Position numbers and translations under genes: made by a program. A stretch of 64,000 nucleotides of DNA from Spirosoma sp. KCTC 42546 (GTDB taxonomy: Bacteria; Bacteroidota; Bacteroidia; Cytophagales; Spirosomataceae): positions 7,420,501 to 7,484,500 of the forward strand of contig NZ_CP041360.1 in assembly GCF_006965485.1 (NCBI RefSeq). Reading direction: 5' to 3'. Position 1 is the stretch's first letter. The number at the start of each line of letters is the position of its first letter. The notes under the pieces were generated by a model. The model made no database searches and was not told the DNA's origin. It saw nothing but the letters and a program-made list of their open reading frames with translations. This document shows, piece after piece, positions 7,251 through 17,500 of this stretch.

Positions 7251-9362
7251 TTAAGGTAAAGCAAAGGCAACGTACTTATCTCCTGATTTGGTGTTGAGTT
7301 TTCCGCCCCCACACGCAATAACTACGTACTGTTTTCCACCAACCGAATAGGTACTGGGTGTAGCATAGCCTGCTGCGGGCAACTGAGTTTGCCACCGGAT
7401 TTTACCCGTTTTTTTGTCGATTGCCCGAAGTTGCTCGTCTTTACTGGCCGCAATAAACAGTAATCCGCTGCCCGTTACAAGTGGCCCGCCGTAATTATCG
7501 GTTCCCGTAGGCGGAATGCCCTGGGCAGTTAATTCTTTGTATTCGCCCAATGGCACCTGCCACCGATGTTCGCCCGTATTGAGGTCAATAGCTGTGAGTG
7601 TACCCCAGGGTGGCGCACTCACAGGGTAGCCTTTACTGTCGTACCAGCGGTTGTAGCCTGTGTGCTGGTAAGGCAAACCCGCTTTTTGGGTGCTCACCGT
7701 TTGTGCCGTATTGCCCTTATTGAACAGAAAATCAACGATCGCTTTCCGTTCGGCTTCGGGCAGGTGCGAAAACGACGGCATCATACCCCGGCCTTTCAAG
7801 AGGACCTGATGAACCGCATCGGCAGAGAGTCTAGTTTCCAGACCCAGTAACGATGGATACGAACCATCATGATTTCCCCGGCGGTCGGCACCATGACAGG
7901 CCGCACACCGTAAGCTATATAATTGAGCCCCCGTCACGCTCGCATTGCCAATCGGCTGTTCTTTACGGATCAGGGTAGAAAAACAGGGATTTTGTTTTGC
8001 AGGAATATAGATGATACCCTCCGGGTCAGTCGCCGAACCACCCCATTGCGCTCCCCCATCGGTGCCCGGAAAAAAGATGGTCATGTCTGACGTCAGGGGT
8101 ATGTAGGGGCTACCTGTATGGGCTTTTCGTAGGGTAGCCACGATTTCATCCCGATTGGATGCCCAGGGATTGATGTCTTTTTCAGTGAACGTCTGCTTTG
8201 TAAACGGGGCCGGTTTTAGGGGAATGGGCTGCGTCCGACTCGGGAACTCACCCGCCACAGCAGCCGCCGAAAACGCTTTCTCGACAACAGGGAATAACGG
8301 CTTTCCCTTTACCCGATCAAAGACAAAAACATGGCCCTGTTTAGTTGTTTGTGCTACGGCATCAATCCGCCGTGGCCGACCGTCGGGGCCATTCTGTACA
8401 ACCGTCAGCAAATTGGGGGGAGCCGGTGGGTCCCGATCCCAGATGTCGTGGTGCACGAACTGAAAATGCCAGAGCCGTTTACCTGTGTTGGCATTCAGCG
8501 CTAGTAAACAGTTGGCAAACAGGTTATTCCCTTTCCGATTACCGCCGTAAAAATCATAAGCGGCTGAGCCTGTTGGTATGTACACAATGCCTCGTTCCCG
8601 GTCGATGGCCATCCCTGCCCAGGCGTTGGCCCCACCCAGGCGTTCACGCGGGTTAGCCGGAGCCCAGGTATCGTAGCCAAACTCGCCGGGTTGCGGAATG
8701 GTATGAAATGTCCAGACTTTCTGGCCTGTACGTACATCATAGGCCCGCACATCACCGAGCAAAGCCGTTTCACCTTCGGACAGACGTGCCCCAACAATGA
8801 TCAGGTTTTTGTAGATAGTATTGGGCGTGTTGGGCTGTACGTAATTATCGCCACCCGGTCGTTCGATGCCTTCTTTCAAATCAATTCGCCCGTCCTGCCC
8901 GAAGCTGTCGATGAGTTTACCCGTGCGGGCATCAAGTGCGTACAGCCATTTACCCGCTCCAAATAGAATTCGCTGGTCAGCCCCATCGGCCCAGTAGGTT
9001 ACGCCCCGGCTGGTAGTTCCGCCATTGTCGGTCAATTTCGTTCGCCATAGCTCCTGCCCGGTTGCCGCATTCAATGCAAAGGCCTGCGTATTTGCGGATA
9101 CACCGTACAAAATACCTGCAATAACAATTGGGTTGCACTGCATTTGGGTTCGATTCCCCACCGTATCGGCTCCACCCGACGCATAAGTCCAGGCCACCTT
9201 TAGCTGCTGTACGTTATCCGTGTTTAGTTGTATCAGGGGTGAATAATGACTGCGAGCACCATCTCCATTGTACTCTGTCCAGTTGGTATCGGGCAGCGCG
9301 GGCGTATGAACAAGACGGGTCGTGACAAACAGCAGAGAGGCTACGACAAACAGGTATCTCAT
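7251..9362 (-). CDS. Secreted PQQ-dependent dehydrogenase with inserted cytochrome c domain
   Basis: The 703-residue protein has an N-terminal signal peptide (RYLFVVASLLFVTTRLV) and a PQQ-type beta-propeller of the quinoprotein alcohol/glucose dehydrogenase family, with repeats such as ALNAATGQELWRTKL, AYDVRTGQKVWTF, ALNANTGKRLWHF, AIDLNTGEHRWQV and AIDKKTGKIRWQT. A class I cytochrome c domain sits between propeller blades at about 480-555, with the haem site CAACH (486-490) and a candidate axial methionine in GMMPSF (526-527). Such enzymes oxidise sugars or alcohols in the periplasm and pass electrons through the haem to the respiratory chain. The substrate is not readable. A long hairpin follows the gene. 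Confidence 0.88.
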   Translation of the reverse strand: MRYLFVVASLLFVTTRLVHTPALPDTNWTEYNGDGARSHYSPLIQLNTDNVQQLKVAWTYASGGADTVGNRTQMQCNPIVIAGILYGVSANTQAFALNAATGQELWRTKLTDNGGTTSRGVTYWADGADQRILFGAGKWLYALDARTGKLIDSFGQDGRIDLKEGIERPGGDNYVQPNTPNTIYKNLIIVGARLSEGETALLGDVRAYDVRTGQKVWTFHTIPQPGEFGYDTWAPANPRERLGGANAWAGMAIDRERGIVYIPTGSAAYDFYGGNRKGNNLFANCLLALNANTGKRLWHFQFVHHDIWDRDPPAPPNLLTVVQNGPDGRPRRIDAVAQTTKQGHVFVFDRVKGKPLFPVVEKAFSAAAVAGEFPSRTQPIPLKPAPFTKQTFTEKDINPWASNRDEIVATLRKAHTGSPYIPLTSDMTIFFPGTDGGAQWGGSATDPEGIIYIPAKQNPCFSTLIRKEQPIGNASVTGAQLYSLRCAACHGADRRGNHDGSYPSLLGLETRLSADAVHQVLLKGRGMMPSFSHLPEAERKAIVDFLFNKGNTAQTVSTQKAGLPYQHTGYNRWYDSKGYPVSAPPWGTLTAIDLNTGEHRWQVPLGEYKELTAQGIPPTGTDNYGGPLVTGSGLLFIAASKDEQLRAIDKKTGKIRWQTQLPAAGYATPSTYSVGGKQYVVIACGGGKLNTKSGDKYVAFALP

Positions 9363-9449
9363 GATTCAGGAAAGCACGGATGGTCCCTTTATTTACTGTC
9401 GAAATCAAGTACTGAACTTGTCGTGGCCAGGCTTTTGAGCTATCCGGGC

Positions 9450-9482
9450 AAAAAAAAACATGCCTTTCGGGCATGTTTTTTT
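9450..9482. terminator. Bidirectional terminator after the cold-shock gene
   Basis: CATGCC (9459-9464), a TTTCG loop and GGCATG (9470-9475) form a stem flanked by nine A on the left and seven T on the right. On the minus strand the A run becomes the U tract for the cold-shock gene. Confidence 0.85.
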
Positions 9483-9510
9483 ACTGTGTGTATCTTGGTA
9501 TATCTTTCGA

Positions 9511-9702
9511 TTAAGCCATTTCGACGTTTACGGCATTTAAGCCCTTCTTACCGCGCTCAACAGTGAATTTCACTTTGTCGTTCTCACGGATTTGATCAGT
9601 AAGACCTGAGGCATGGACAAAGATGTCTTCACCACCGTCATCGGGGTTAATGAAGCCAAATCCTTTGGTCTCATTAAAAAATTTTACAGTTCCTGTTTGC
9701 AT
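9511..9702 (-). CDS. Cold-shock protein, CspA family
   Basis: The 63-residue protein is a single cold-shock (OB-fold) domain. RNP1 is visible as KGFGFI (residues 13-18) and RNP2 as DIFVHAS (26-32). Members bind single-stranded RNA and DNA and act as RNA chaperones in the cytoplasm. The gene is monocistronic, with a strong terminator downstream and a 5' leader of up to about 110 bases shared with the divergent regulator gene. An autoregulatory cold-box was not identified. Confidence 0.95.
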   Translation of the reverse strand: MQTGTVKFFNETKGFGFINPDDGGEDIFVHASGLTDQIRENDKVKFTVERGKKGLNAVNVEMA

Positions 9703-9854
9703 TTTATTTGAATTTAGGTCAAAGGTCGACTTAATAAACTACAATTCCTACTATAATACTGGATTGCCAAAGTCTTTTCTTAGAAATGAGTAAGAGTTGA
9801 ATACAATCGGCTATGATCAAATTTACGTATTTTGAGAGTCAATTGATCTTTACC

Positions 9855-12800
9855 ATGCGTTTCCTCTACTTACTCTTCGTTATTTTACCGTGTACACTGC
9901 TTGCCCAACAAACCCAGTCGTCGGAAAAAGGCTGGCAGGAGCTAACTATTTCTGATGGGCTTTCGCAGGGAATGATCTTTGATCTTAAGCAAGACAGGAA
10001 AGGATTTATCTGGGTAGCCACAAAGGACGGACTGAATCGCTATGATGGCTATACTTTCACCGTTTTCACACACGATCCCTATAACAAATACAGTCTGTCG
10101 TCTAACGCGTGTTCGACCTTACTGGTTGATCGTCATGGGCGGTTATGGATAGGAACGCTAAACCGGGGGCTCAATTTATATGATGACCGAACCCAACGGT
10201 TCTACCATATCGACATGAGTGATCCGGCCTCTCCTGACGCGGGAAATTATGAGATTAGTTTACTGGCAGAAGATCCAGACGGCAACATCTGGGTTGGTAC
10301 CAGTCAGAACAAACTCGTTAAAATTACCTTATCTGATTCGCTAAGAAACGGCTTTCCCCAGCAGGCTGATGCTATGCCCCAGGTTCGGTTCAGCCGATTT
10401 TCATTTCCGTTAGATGGAGCCAGCAGTGGCAGTGCACCCGTACGAATCAGCTTTCATGACGATGGCCAAGTGGTGGTTAGTGCAGCCCGAGACCTATACA
10501 CACTAAGCTGGCGACAGCCTCAACCTGCCAGCTATTCGCAAATCAAACGCTTTGGCTCATTGGCCACTCTGTTCAAGGCAACCCCAGACGGGCAACAGCC
10601 CGATTATTGGTTTGGGTTTAGTACCGATACACTTGTTGGCTGGCAGCAGGCCAAACGAAAAGCGATTAAGTTGCCGCCTACTAAAAACTTCAATTTGTAT
10701 CTGGAAGCAATGGATAACGGTACGGTAGCGGTGGCAACGCCAGACTTTTTATGGCTTATGTCGCCCGCTCAGCTCTATGCACAGGATAGTCTATCGGTAC
10801 GTAACGCTTTTGCCGTTATGCCACCGAACCTGTTTGGCGTAACGAAACTCCTCATTGACCGAACCGGGAACATATGGGTAGGTACAGCGGGCTATGGACT
10901 GCGTAAATTCAGTCCCCGTATCAAGCAGTTTAAAGCCTACCTGCCCAACATCTCCCTTTCGTACTTATTTCAGGATCAACAGGGGCAGACCTATGTGCGG
11001 AGTCAGTTCGACTATGGCCGTTTAGACCGTTCCAACAATCGCTGGATATCGTTTCTGAATAAAAGCCGATCGGCTCAGGCCGATCGACCAGGTTACCTCA
11101 TGCAGGACCATCAGGGTTTTTTCTGGACTGCCCTCGTTAGCTCTCAGCGCAACTCAGCTCTCCATCAGCTAGTTAAGTATTCAACGAATTGGCAACGGCT
11201 CAAGACCTATCTCTTACCGCCCGGCACTGCCTTCGGTTTATATGGCAATCAGATTCGGGAAGACAAAGCCGGGTATCTCTGGATCGGGGCTATGAATGGC
11301 AAACTCCTCCAGTTCAACCCGACTACCGAACGCTTTACCGTATTTTCTTACCAGCATCTGCTGCCCCGGCAGGCTGCCGAAGTCGAAACCTACTCGCTGT
11401 ATTTCGATAGAGCCGGTACGGGCTGGATTGGCACCCAGAGTGGCCTTATCCGGGCTGATCATCCGCAAACAAAACCCACCTTTTCGATCTATAAAAACGA
11501 TATCACTAAACGCGAAAGCCTGAGCAACGATTTTGTATCGAGCACTATCGACGACCCTGATCGGCCGGGCAACTACCTCTGGGTAAGTACAAAAGGGGGT
11601 GGACTGGAACGACTCGATAAACAGACCGGGCAGTTCCGGCACTTTACCGAAGCCCAGGGCTTGCCCAACAAAGTGGTCTACGGAATCCTGGCCGATGAGT
11701 TTAACAATCTCTGGATGAGCACCAACCGGGGTCTGGCACAGTTTAATCCCCGTACGTTCCGGTTTCGTAATTACACCAAGGCCGATGGGCTTCAGGATGA
11801 TGAATTTAATACGGGTTCGTTTCTTAAAACTGCATCGGGCGAACTACTCTTTGGGGGCGTAAACGGGCTAACCGCGTTTCAACCTAAAGACGTGGCGGCT
11901 ACAACTGCCGGATCGACTCCCCCAGTTCAGATCATTGGGCTAAAAATCAATAACGAAGCTGTTGCCGTGGGAGCCTCAGATGGCATCTTGCCAGAAAGTA
12001 TAGAGCAAACACAGCGGCTTGATTTGTCGTATACGCAAAATCTGGTAACCCTGGAATTTTCGGTAATGGATTATGCCAATTCGGCCAAAAATCAATATCG
12101 ATATCGGCTGGAGGGTATTGACCAGAACTGGGTGGAAGCCGGTACAAACCGATTTGCGAACTATGCCCAATTGCCTGATGGTAACTACACCCTGCATGTG
12201 ATGGGCTCGACCGATGGTCAGGTATGGAGTAAGCCCGTCGACTTGCAGATCCGGGTACATCCGCCATTTTACCGTAGTTGGTGGGCCTATTTGCTGTATA
12301 TACTTGGGTCGATTGTCATTATCTGGCAGCTATACCAGTTCCAGAAACAACGGTGGTTGTTGCAGCAGCAGGTGGCTTTTGAGCAGAAAGAAGCCAGCCG
12401 ATTGGCGGAACTCGATGCACTGAAAACGCAATTTTTTACGAACATTTCCCACGAATTTCGCACACCCCTTACGTTGATTCTGGGTCCGCTGACTGCGCTG
12501 AAAGAACAGCTTCGGACGGAAAATGTGGTCACGTTAACCGCATCGGTTGTGAATTTAATGGAACAGAACAGTAATCGGCTACTCCGCCTGATCAACCAAC
12601 TCCTGGATCTGAGTAAACTATCGGCGGGTCAACTTCAGCCGACACTGGAAACTGGCGACATGGCTACGTTCTTTCGAACCCTGGCCAGTTCGTTTAGCTC
12701 GCTGGCCGAGAGTCGACAAATCCGGTTCTCGTTCTCTCAGCAATATGCCCATTTTCAAACTAGTTTCGATCATGACAAAATCGAAAAAATAGTAACCAAC

Positions 12801-14054
12801 CTACTCTCAAACGCGTTCAAATTCACCCCAGCGGGGAAGCAGGTCCATTTGCATGTCGACTATCCTTCCCCGTCCTCAACCGGTGAATTAGTCATTTCGG
12901 TAGAGGATACGGGTATTGGTATTGCCCCAGCGAATCTAGCGACCATTTTCGAGCGGTTTTATCAGGTTAAAGCGAACCGCATCGGCGGACCGCAGACCTA
13001 TGAAGGCACAGGTATCGGATTATCACTGGTTAGCGAGTTGGTAAAGATACTTGGGGGTACAATCACCGTGTCTAGCACAGAGGGAGTAGGCACGAACTTC
13101 AAGGTTCGCCTACCACTGGCAGGTATCGAACAACAATCGGTAGCAGATGGCTTCGAGATGATGGAAACGGCAGAACCTAGCGATAACCTCCCGGTAGTTT
13201 TGACCGATACGACTTTACCAACCCCAGCGACCGATAACATTCTGCTCATTATTGATGATAATGCCGACATCCGAGCTTACGTGCGGACTGTGTTCGAATC
13301 GGACTACAACATCATTGAAGCCGAAGATGGACTGGACGGCCTGGAAAAAGCGACGGCTAGTTTACCTAACGTAATCATCTGCGATCTGATGATGCCCCAA
13401 CTTGATGGATTTGGCTTTTGTAAAGCACTGAAAGCACAGGAAGTCACCAGTCACATTCCGGTGATCATGTTGACGGCTAAGGCAAGGGTAGAAGATCGAA
13501 TTGAGGGTTTCGAGCTAGGGGCTGATGACTACCTGACCAAACCCTTCAACCCGGCCGAACTACGGGTGCGGGCAAACAACCTGATTCAACAGCGCGAACG
13601 ACTGTATCACTGGTTTAGCCATCAGGCTCCCACTAACAGCGAGCCGCCTGCAACCTCAACAACCACCGGGGTAACACCAGACCTGCCCCCTGCCGACCAG
13701 AGATTCCTCGACCGGCTGTCGGCTATTGTTAACCAAAACCTGAGTGACCCGGCGTTTAATGTAGAAGCTTTGGCCGAGGCTGCTAACCTGAGTCGCACGC
13801 AGCTTAACCGGAAACTGAGAGCTATAGCCGACACCAGCCCAACTAACTTTATTCGGGAGATACGGCTGACTAAAGCGACCGAATTATTACTTGAGGGTGA
13901 GGAGAGCGTAACGCAAATAGCCTACGCCGTCGGGTTTGATAACCCATCCTACTTTACCAAAGTATTTCAGGAACGCTACCACACATTACCCTCGCAGTAT
14001 AGTCGAACCGTAACCGGACGAGCTGTAAAAGACGAGCCACCACTCACTGCCTAA
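9855..14054 (+). CDS. Hybrid two-component regulator (propeller sensor, His kinase, receiver, AraC output)
   Basis: This one-protein signalling system has, in order, a signal peptide (MRFLYLLFVILPCTLLAQQ), a periplasmic region of two-component propeller repeats (WVATKDGLNRYDGYTF, LWIGTLNRGLNLYD, IWVGTAGYGLRKFSP), a Y_Y_Y domain, one membrane helix at about 809-829, a HisKA domain with phospho-acceptor His866 in ISHEFRTP, a HATPase domain (DTGIGI, GTGIGLSL), a receiver with Asp1177 in CDLMMPQ, and a C-terminal AraC helix-turn-helix (about 1300-1380). In gut Bacteroides such HTCS proteins sense glycan fragments and switch on polysaccharide-use genes. I chose ATG 9855 because it gives a clean signal peptide; an in-frame ATG exists at 9813. 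The large secreted proteins downstream are possible targets. Confidence 0.93.
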   Translation: MRFLYLLFVILPCTLLAQQTQSSEKGWQELTISDGLSQGMIFDLKQDRKGFIWVATKDGLNRYDGYTFTVFTHDPYNKYSLSSNACSTLLVDRHGRLWIGTLNRGLNLYDDRTQRFYHIDMSDPASPDAGNYEISLLAEDPDGNIWVGTSQNKLVKITLSDSLRNGFPQQADAMPQVRFSRFSFPLDGASSGSAPVRISFHDDGQVVVSAARDLYTLSWRQPQPASYSQIKRFGSLATLFKATPDGQQPDYWFGFSTDTLVGWQQAKRKAIKLPPTKNFNLYLEAMDNGTVAVATPDFLWLMSPAQLYAQDSLSVRNAFAVMPPNLFGVTKLLIDRTGNIWVGTAGYGLRKFSPRIKQFKAYLPNISLSYLFQDQQGQTYVRSQFDYGRLDRSNNRWISFLNKSRSAQADRPGYLMQDHQGFFWTALVSSQRNSALHQLVKYSTNWQRLKTYLLPPGTAFGLYGNQIREDKAGYLWIGAMNGKLLQFNPTTERFTVFSYQHLLPRQAAEVETYSLYFDRAGTGWIGTQSGLIRADHPQTKPTFSIYKNDITKRESLSNDFVSSTIDDPDRPGNYLWVSTKGGGLERLDKQTGQFRHFTEAQGLPNKVVYGILADEFNNLWMSTNRGLAQFNPRTFRFRNYTKADGLQDDEFNTGSFLKTASGELLFGGVNGLTAFQPKDVAATTAGSTPPVQIIGLKINNEAVAVGASDGILPESIEQTQRLDLSYTQNLVTLEFSVMDYANSAKNQYRYRLEGIDQNWVEAGTNRFANYAQLPDGNYTLHVMGSTDGQVWSKPVDLQIRVHPPFYRSWWAYLLYILGSIVIIWQLYQFQKQRWLLQQQVAFEQKEASRLAELDALKTQFFTNISHEFRTPLTLILGPLTALKEQLRTENVVTLTASVVNLMEQNSNRLLRLINQLLDLSKLSAGQLQPTLETGDMATFFRTLASSFSSLAESRQIRFSFSQQYAHFQTSFDHDKIEKIVTNLLSNAFKFTPAGKQVHLHVDYPSPSSTGELVISVEDTGIGIAPANLATIFERFYQVKANRIGGPQTYEGTGIGLSLVSELVKILGGTITVSSTEGVGTNFKVRLPLAGIEQQSVADGFEMMETAEPSDNLPVVLTDTTLPTPATDNILLIIDDNADIRAYVRTVFESDYNIIEAEDGLDGLEKATASLPNVIICDLMMPQLDGFGFCKALKAQEVTSHIPVIMLTAKARVEDRIEGFELGADDYLTKPFNPAELRVRANNLIQQRERLYHWFSHQAPTNSEPPATSTTTGVTPDLPPADQRFLDRLSAIVNQNLSDPAFNVEALAEAANLSRTQLNRKLRAIADTSPTNFIREIRLTKATELLLEGEESVTQIAYAVGFDNPSYFTKVFQERYHTLPSQYSRTVTGRAVKDEPPLTA

Positions 14055-14109
14055 ATTTAGTTTACGAAATAATTCGAATAGTATCTTATTTGTCGACTTC
14101 ACCCCTACC

Positions 14110-14133
14110 AAGCCCAATTTTGGGCTTTTTTTT
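14110..14133 (+). terminator. Intrinsic terminator of the hybrid regulator gene
   Basis: AAGCCCA (14110-14116), an ATTT loop and TGGGCTT (14121-14127) are followed by T to 14133. It lies 56 bp after the stop codon. Confidence 0.85.
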
Positions 14134-14557
14134 GTTCGATGCACCTAAATTGACAAACAATGCAACATATATGGTAGCGGTTGAGACGCCAGGTGTAGTA
14201 CTTGCCGGGGCAATTTATCGCTAAATCTCAAGCCTACTCTACCGCCAACGTATGAACCATTTCTTCCTCGATCTACTGGCACCCTCTCCTGTTTTGGGCT
14301 GTGCCAAACGTAACAATAGTCCCGCCCAACCCGACGCTGTGCGAGTAACCGGCTCAATACAAAACACCGATTTGGTATCCCAATCGCTGCTGCATTTATA
14401 CCAATACCAAGGGAGTTCAGGCTATTGTTCCTGACGGTTTAGCCAACTGATAAACGCTTTCCGCTTCACACATCTTTCTGCTTTTCTTCCCGTCAATCGA
14501 TCGGATACAGGAATCGACTGTCTCCGAAAAATCTTAAATCCTTAGTCAATAGTAGTT
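14134..14557. other. Non-coding stretch upstream of the LRR/Ig protein gene
   Basis: I see no convincing gene here. A 60-codon open frame at 14252-14434 lacks any recognisable features. The stretch must hold the promoter of the large secreted protein at 14558 and could hold binding sites for the AraC output of the preceding regulator, but I did not find a clear direct repeat. Confidence 0.5.
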
Positions 14558-17500
14558 ATGACCCCTCTTTTACAGCTCACTCATTGTACCATTTTGCGAG
14601 TGCATAGCCTGCTAATTACGCTGCTCTGCGTCGGCCTGCTCGCTCAGGGAAAACCCATCGGTTCTAGTACACCCATGATCGATGCTATTACCGATTCAAC
14701 AACTGTCGATAGCATACGGGCCGGATATACGGATTTAAGTGGAGGAACTGACCGGCTTTTACGTGATGGCTGGCTGACCAGCGATGGGCCGAAAGTTATG
14801 CATCCAGCCGGAGCAGCCTCGTTCGAGATAGTTCACAATGGGGTAAAGAAAATTAGTGAGACTAAGGCCCGTTTAGAAGCTGCCCCCCTCTCAACGCTTG
14901 ATTACCAGCCGTTGATGGATCTGTATACTAGCACGAATGGACCAAACTGGACCAACCATACAGGTTGGGGCAACGGTACTGACCCCTGCACGGGTAATGG
15001 TGGGCAACCGTGGTTTGGTCTAACCTGCGATAATGGACGAGTTAATGAAGTCTCTTTAACTAGTAACAACCTGGTAGGTAGTCTTCCCGCTAGTCTGAGT
15101 GGGCTCACAGGTTTAACAGTGCTTCGAATTAACCAGAATTCACAGTTGGGTGGCAGCATTCCTACTGGATTGATCAATTTAACCGTCCTGACTGACATCG
15201 AACTGGATAACAATGCCTTGACGGGTTCGATTCCTACCGATCTAACTACACTGACCAACCTGCGCTATCTTTATTTACATCATAATCAGTTAACAGGTAG
15301 TATTCCTGCTAATCTGCCTACAAATCTGCAATACCTTGAATTACAGCACAATCAGCTAACGGGTAGCCTTCCTGCTAACTTGTTTGCCATGACCAGTATT
15401 CAGTATATTATTCTAAGTGCTAATCAGTTAACAGGTACTATCCCAGGTAACCTGAGTGCTTTGACCAGCCTGCTAAACTTTAATGTAAGTGAGAATCAGC
15501 TGACAGGGAACATTCCCACGAGCCTACCGACGAGCCTGCAAGGATTTGAGTTACAGGATAATCAGTTAACCGGTAGCATTCCGACTAATCTGCCTAAGAA
15601 CATAGAAAGACTTAATTTAAATGATAACCGGTTAACGGGTAGTATACCGACCAACCTGAATACGCTAACCAAACTGATAGAGATTAATTTATATAACAAT
15701 CAGTTAACGGGTGGCATTCCAACGAATCTGCCTACGAGTCTGCAATCCATTGATTTAAATAAAAATCAGTTAACGGGTAACATTCCTGCTAGTCTGGGTG
15801 CTCTGCCCAATCTAAAGGCCCTTAATTTAAGCACTAATCAATTGAGTGGTTGCTTTCCGGCTTCATTAACAGCGCTTTGTGGAGAAGGACATACTATTTA
15901 CTTAAGTAATAACCCAGGCCTGCCAGGAGAGGGCGACTTCAACACATTCTGTAATACGGGTGTTGGCAGTGACGGGTTTTTGGCCCAGGCTTCGGCTGAT
16001 CAGGCTGAAGTCTGTGTCCAGAGCGTAGTCAGTTTAAGTGCTAACGGTGGAAGCGGCTACACGTACAACTGGATAAGCCCAGCCGGAGCCATGCTAAGCA
16101 GTAGTTCAGACCAGACCGTGTCGGCAACGCTGACCACTTCAGGCGTGAAAACCTTCACGGTGGTGATTAGTAGTGGGCAGAGTTGCAGCAGCACAGCTAC
16201 GCTTAGGATAACAGCGAATAGCTTACCCACAGCTAGGTTAGAGAGCAATGGTATCCTGACCTGTGCCGATCCTAGTGTTCGATTGACAGCTACCGGCGGT
16301 ACATCGTACACCTTTGTTAACAGTAGTGGTGAGGTTTTGGCCGAATCAGGCAACATCCTAACGGTAACTACCCCTGGTACGTATTCGGTTAGGGTCGGCA
16401 ATGCCAATGGCTGTGTCAGTACCACCAGCACGACCGTCCTTGGCGACACAGATCCACCGACAGCTACTATTCTGGCTCCAGCCAGTAGCACAATAACCTG
16501 CACCACCACCAGCTTAAGCCTGACGGCCACCGGCGGAGGTACTTACCGGTGGGACAACAATACGACCAGTGCCATCCGAACCGTTACCGCAGCAGGTAGC
16601 TATTCCGTCACCGTTAGAGCTCCTAACGGCTGTACTGCAGTGGCCACACAGGTCATTATGGGCAACACAGATCCACCAACAGCTACCATTCTGACTCCAG
16701 CCAGCAGCACAATAACCTGCACCACCACCAGCCTAAGCCTGACGGCCACCGGCGGAGGTACTTACCGCTGGGACAATAATACGACGAATGCCATCCGGAC
16801 CGTTACCGCATCAGGTACCTATTCGGTCTCGGTTATAGCTCCTAACGGCTGTATTTCAGTGGCCACACAGGTCATTATGGGCAACACGGCCACAGTGTCG
16901 GTGTCGAATCCTTCGACCACAACCGCTAACCAGGGCACGTTCTTTAGTCAGACCTTTCTGGCCAGTGGTGGGCTGACCCCTCGTAGTTTCAGCTTAGCTA
17001 GCGGCAGTTTGCCGGATGGTTTAAGTCTGTCTACTACAGGAGTGTTGTCGGGGACACCCACACAAGGGGGGAGTTTTACCATTACGGTACGAGCTACAGA
17101 TGCCAATGGGTGTTCGGGCATTGGAGCATCTTATGTTATGACCGTTGCAAGTAACACACCTATCATTACCGATTTTGCAGCAGTGAATACGAGTATGTGT
17201 GTGGGTAGCCCCTTCACCTTCACGGCTACAATTGGCAACGTAACAGGCAACTACAACTACACGCTCACGAATGGCATCAACCTCCCCTCGATGGGTGTAA
17301 AAAGTGGTACTGCTTTCAGTTTGAATGTAACTCCTTCTGGATCGGGAAATCAAAGCTACACATTGGTTATCAGCGACAACGGTCAGGCGGCATCAGCAAT
17401 TGCCAACATAACTGTAAGTCCATTTCCGGTTCCTAGTCTGAGCAATAATGGACCCGTCAGTTGCACCATGACTACCGTAACCCTGACGGCTTCGGGCGGC

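Noticed and set aside
14252..14434. A 60-codon frame between the hybrid regulator and the LRR/Ig gene
   Set aside because: Composition is not protein-like and no conserved feature is seen.
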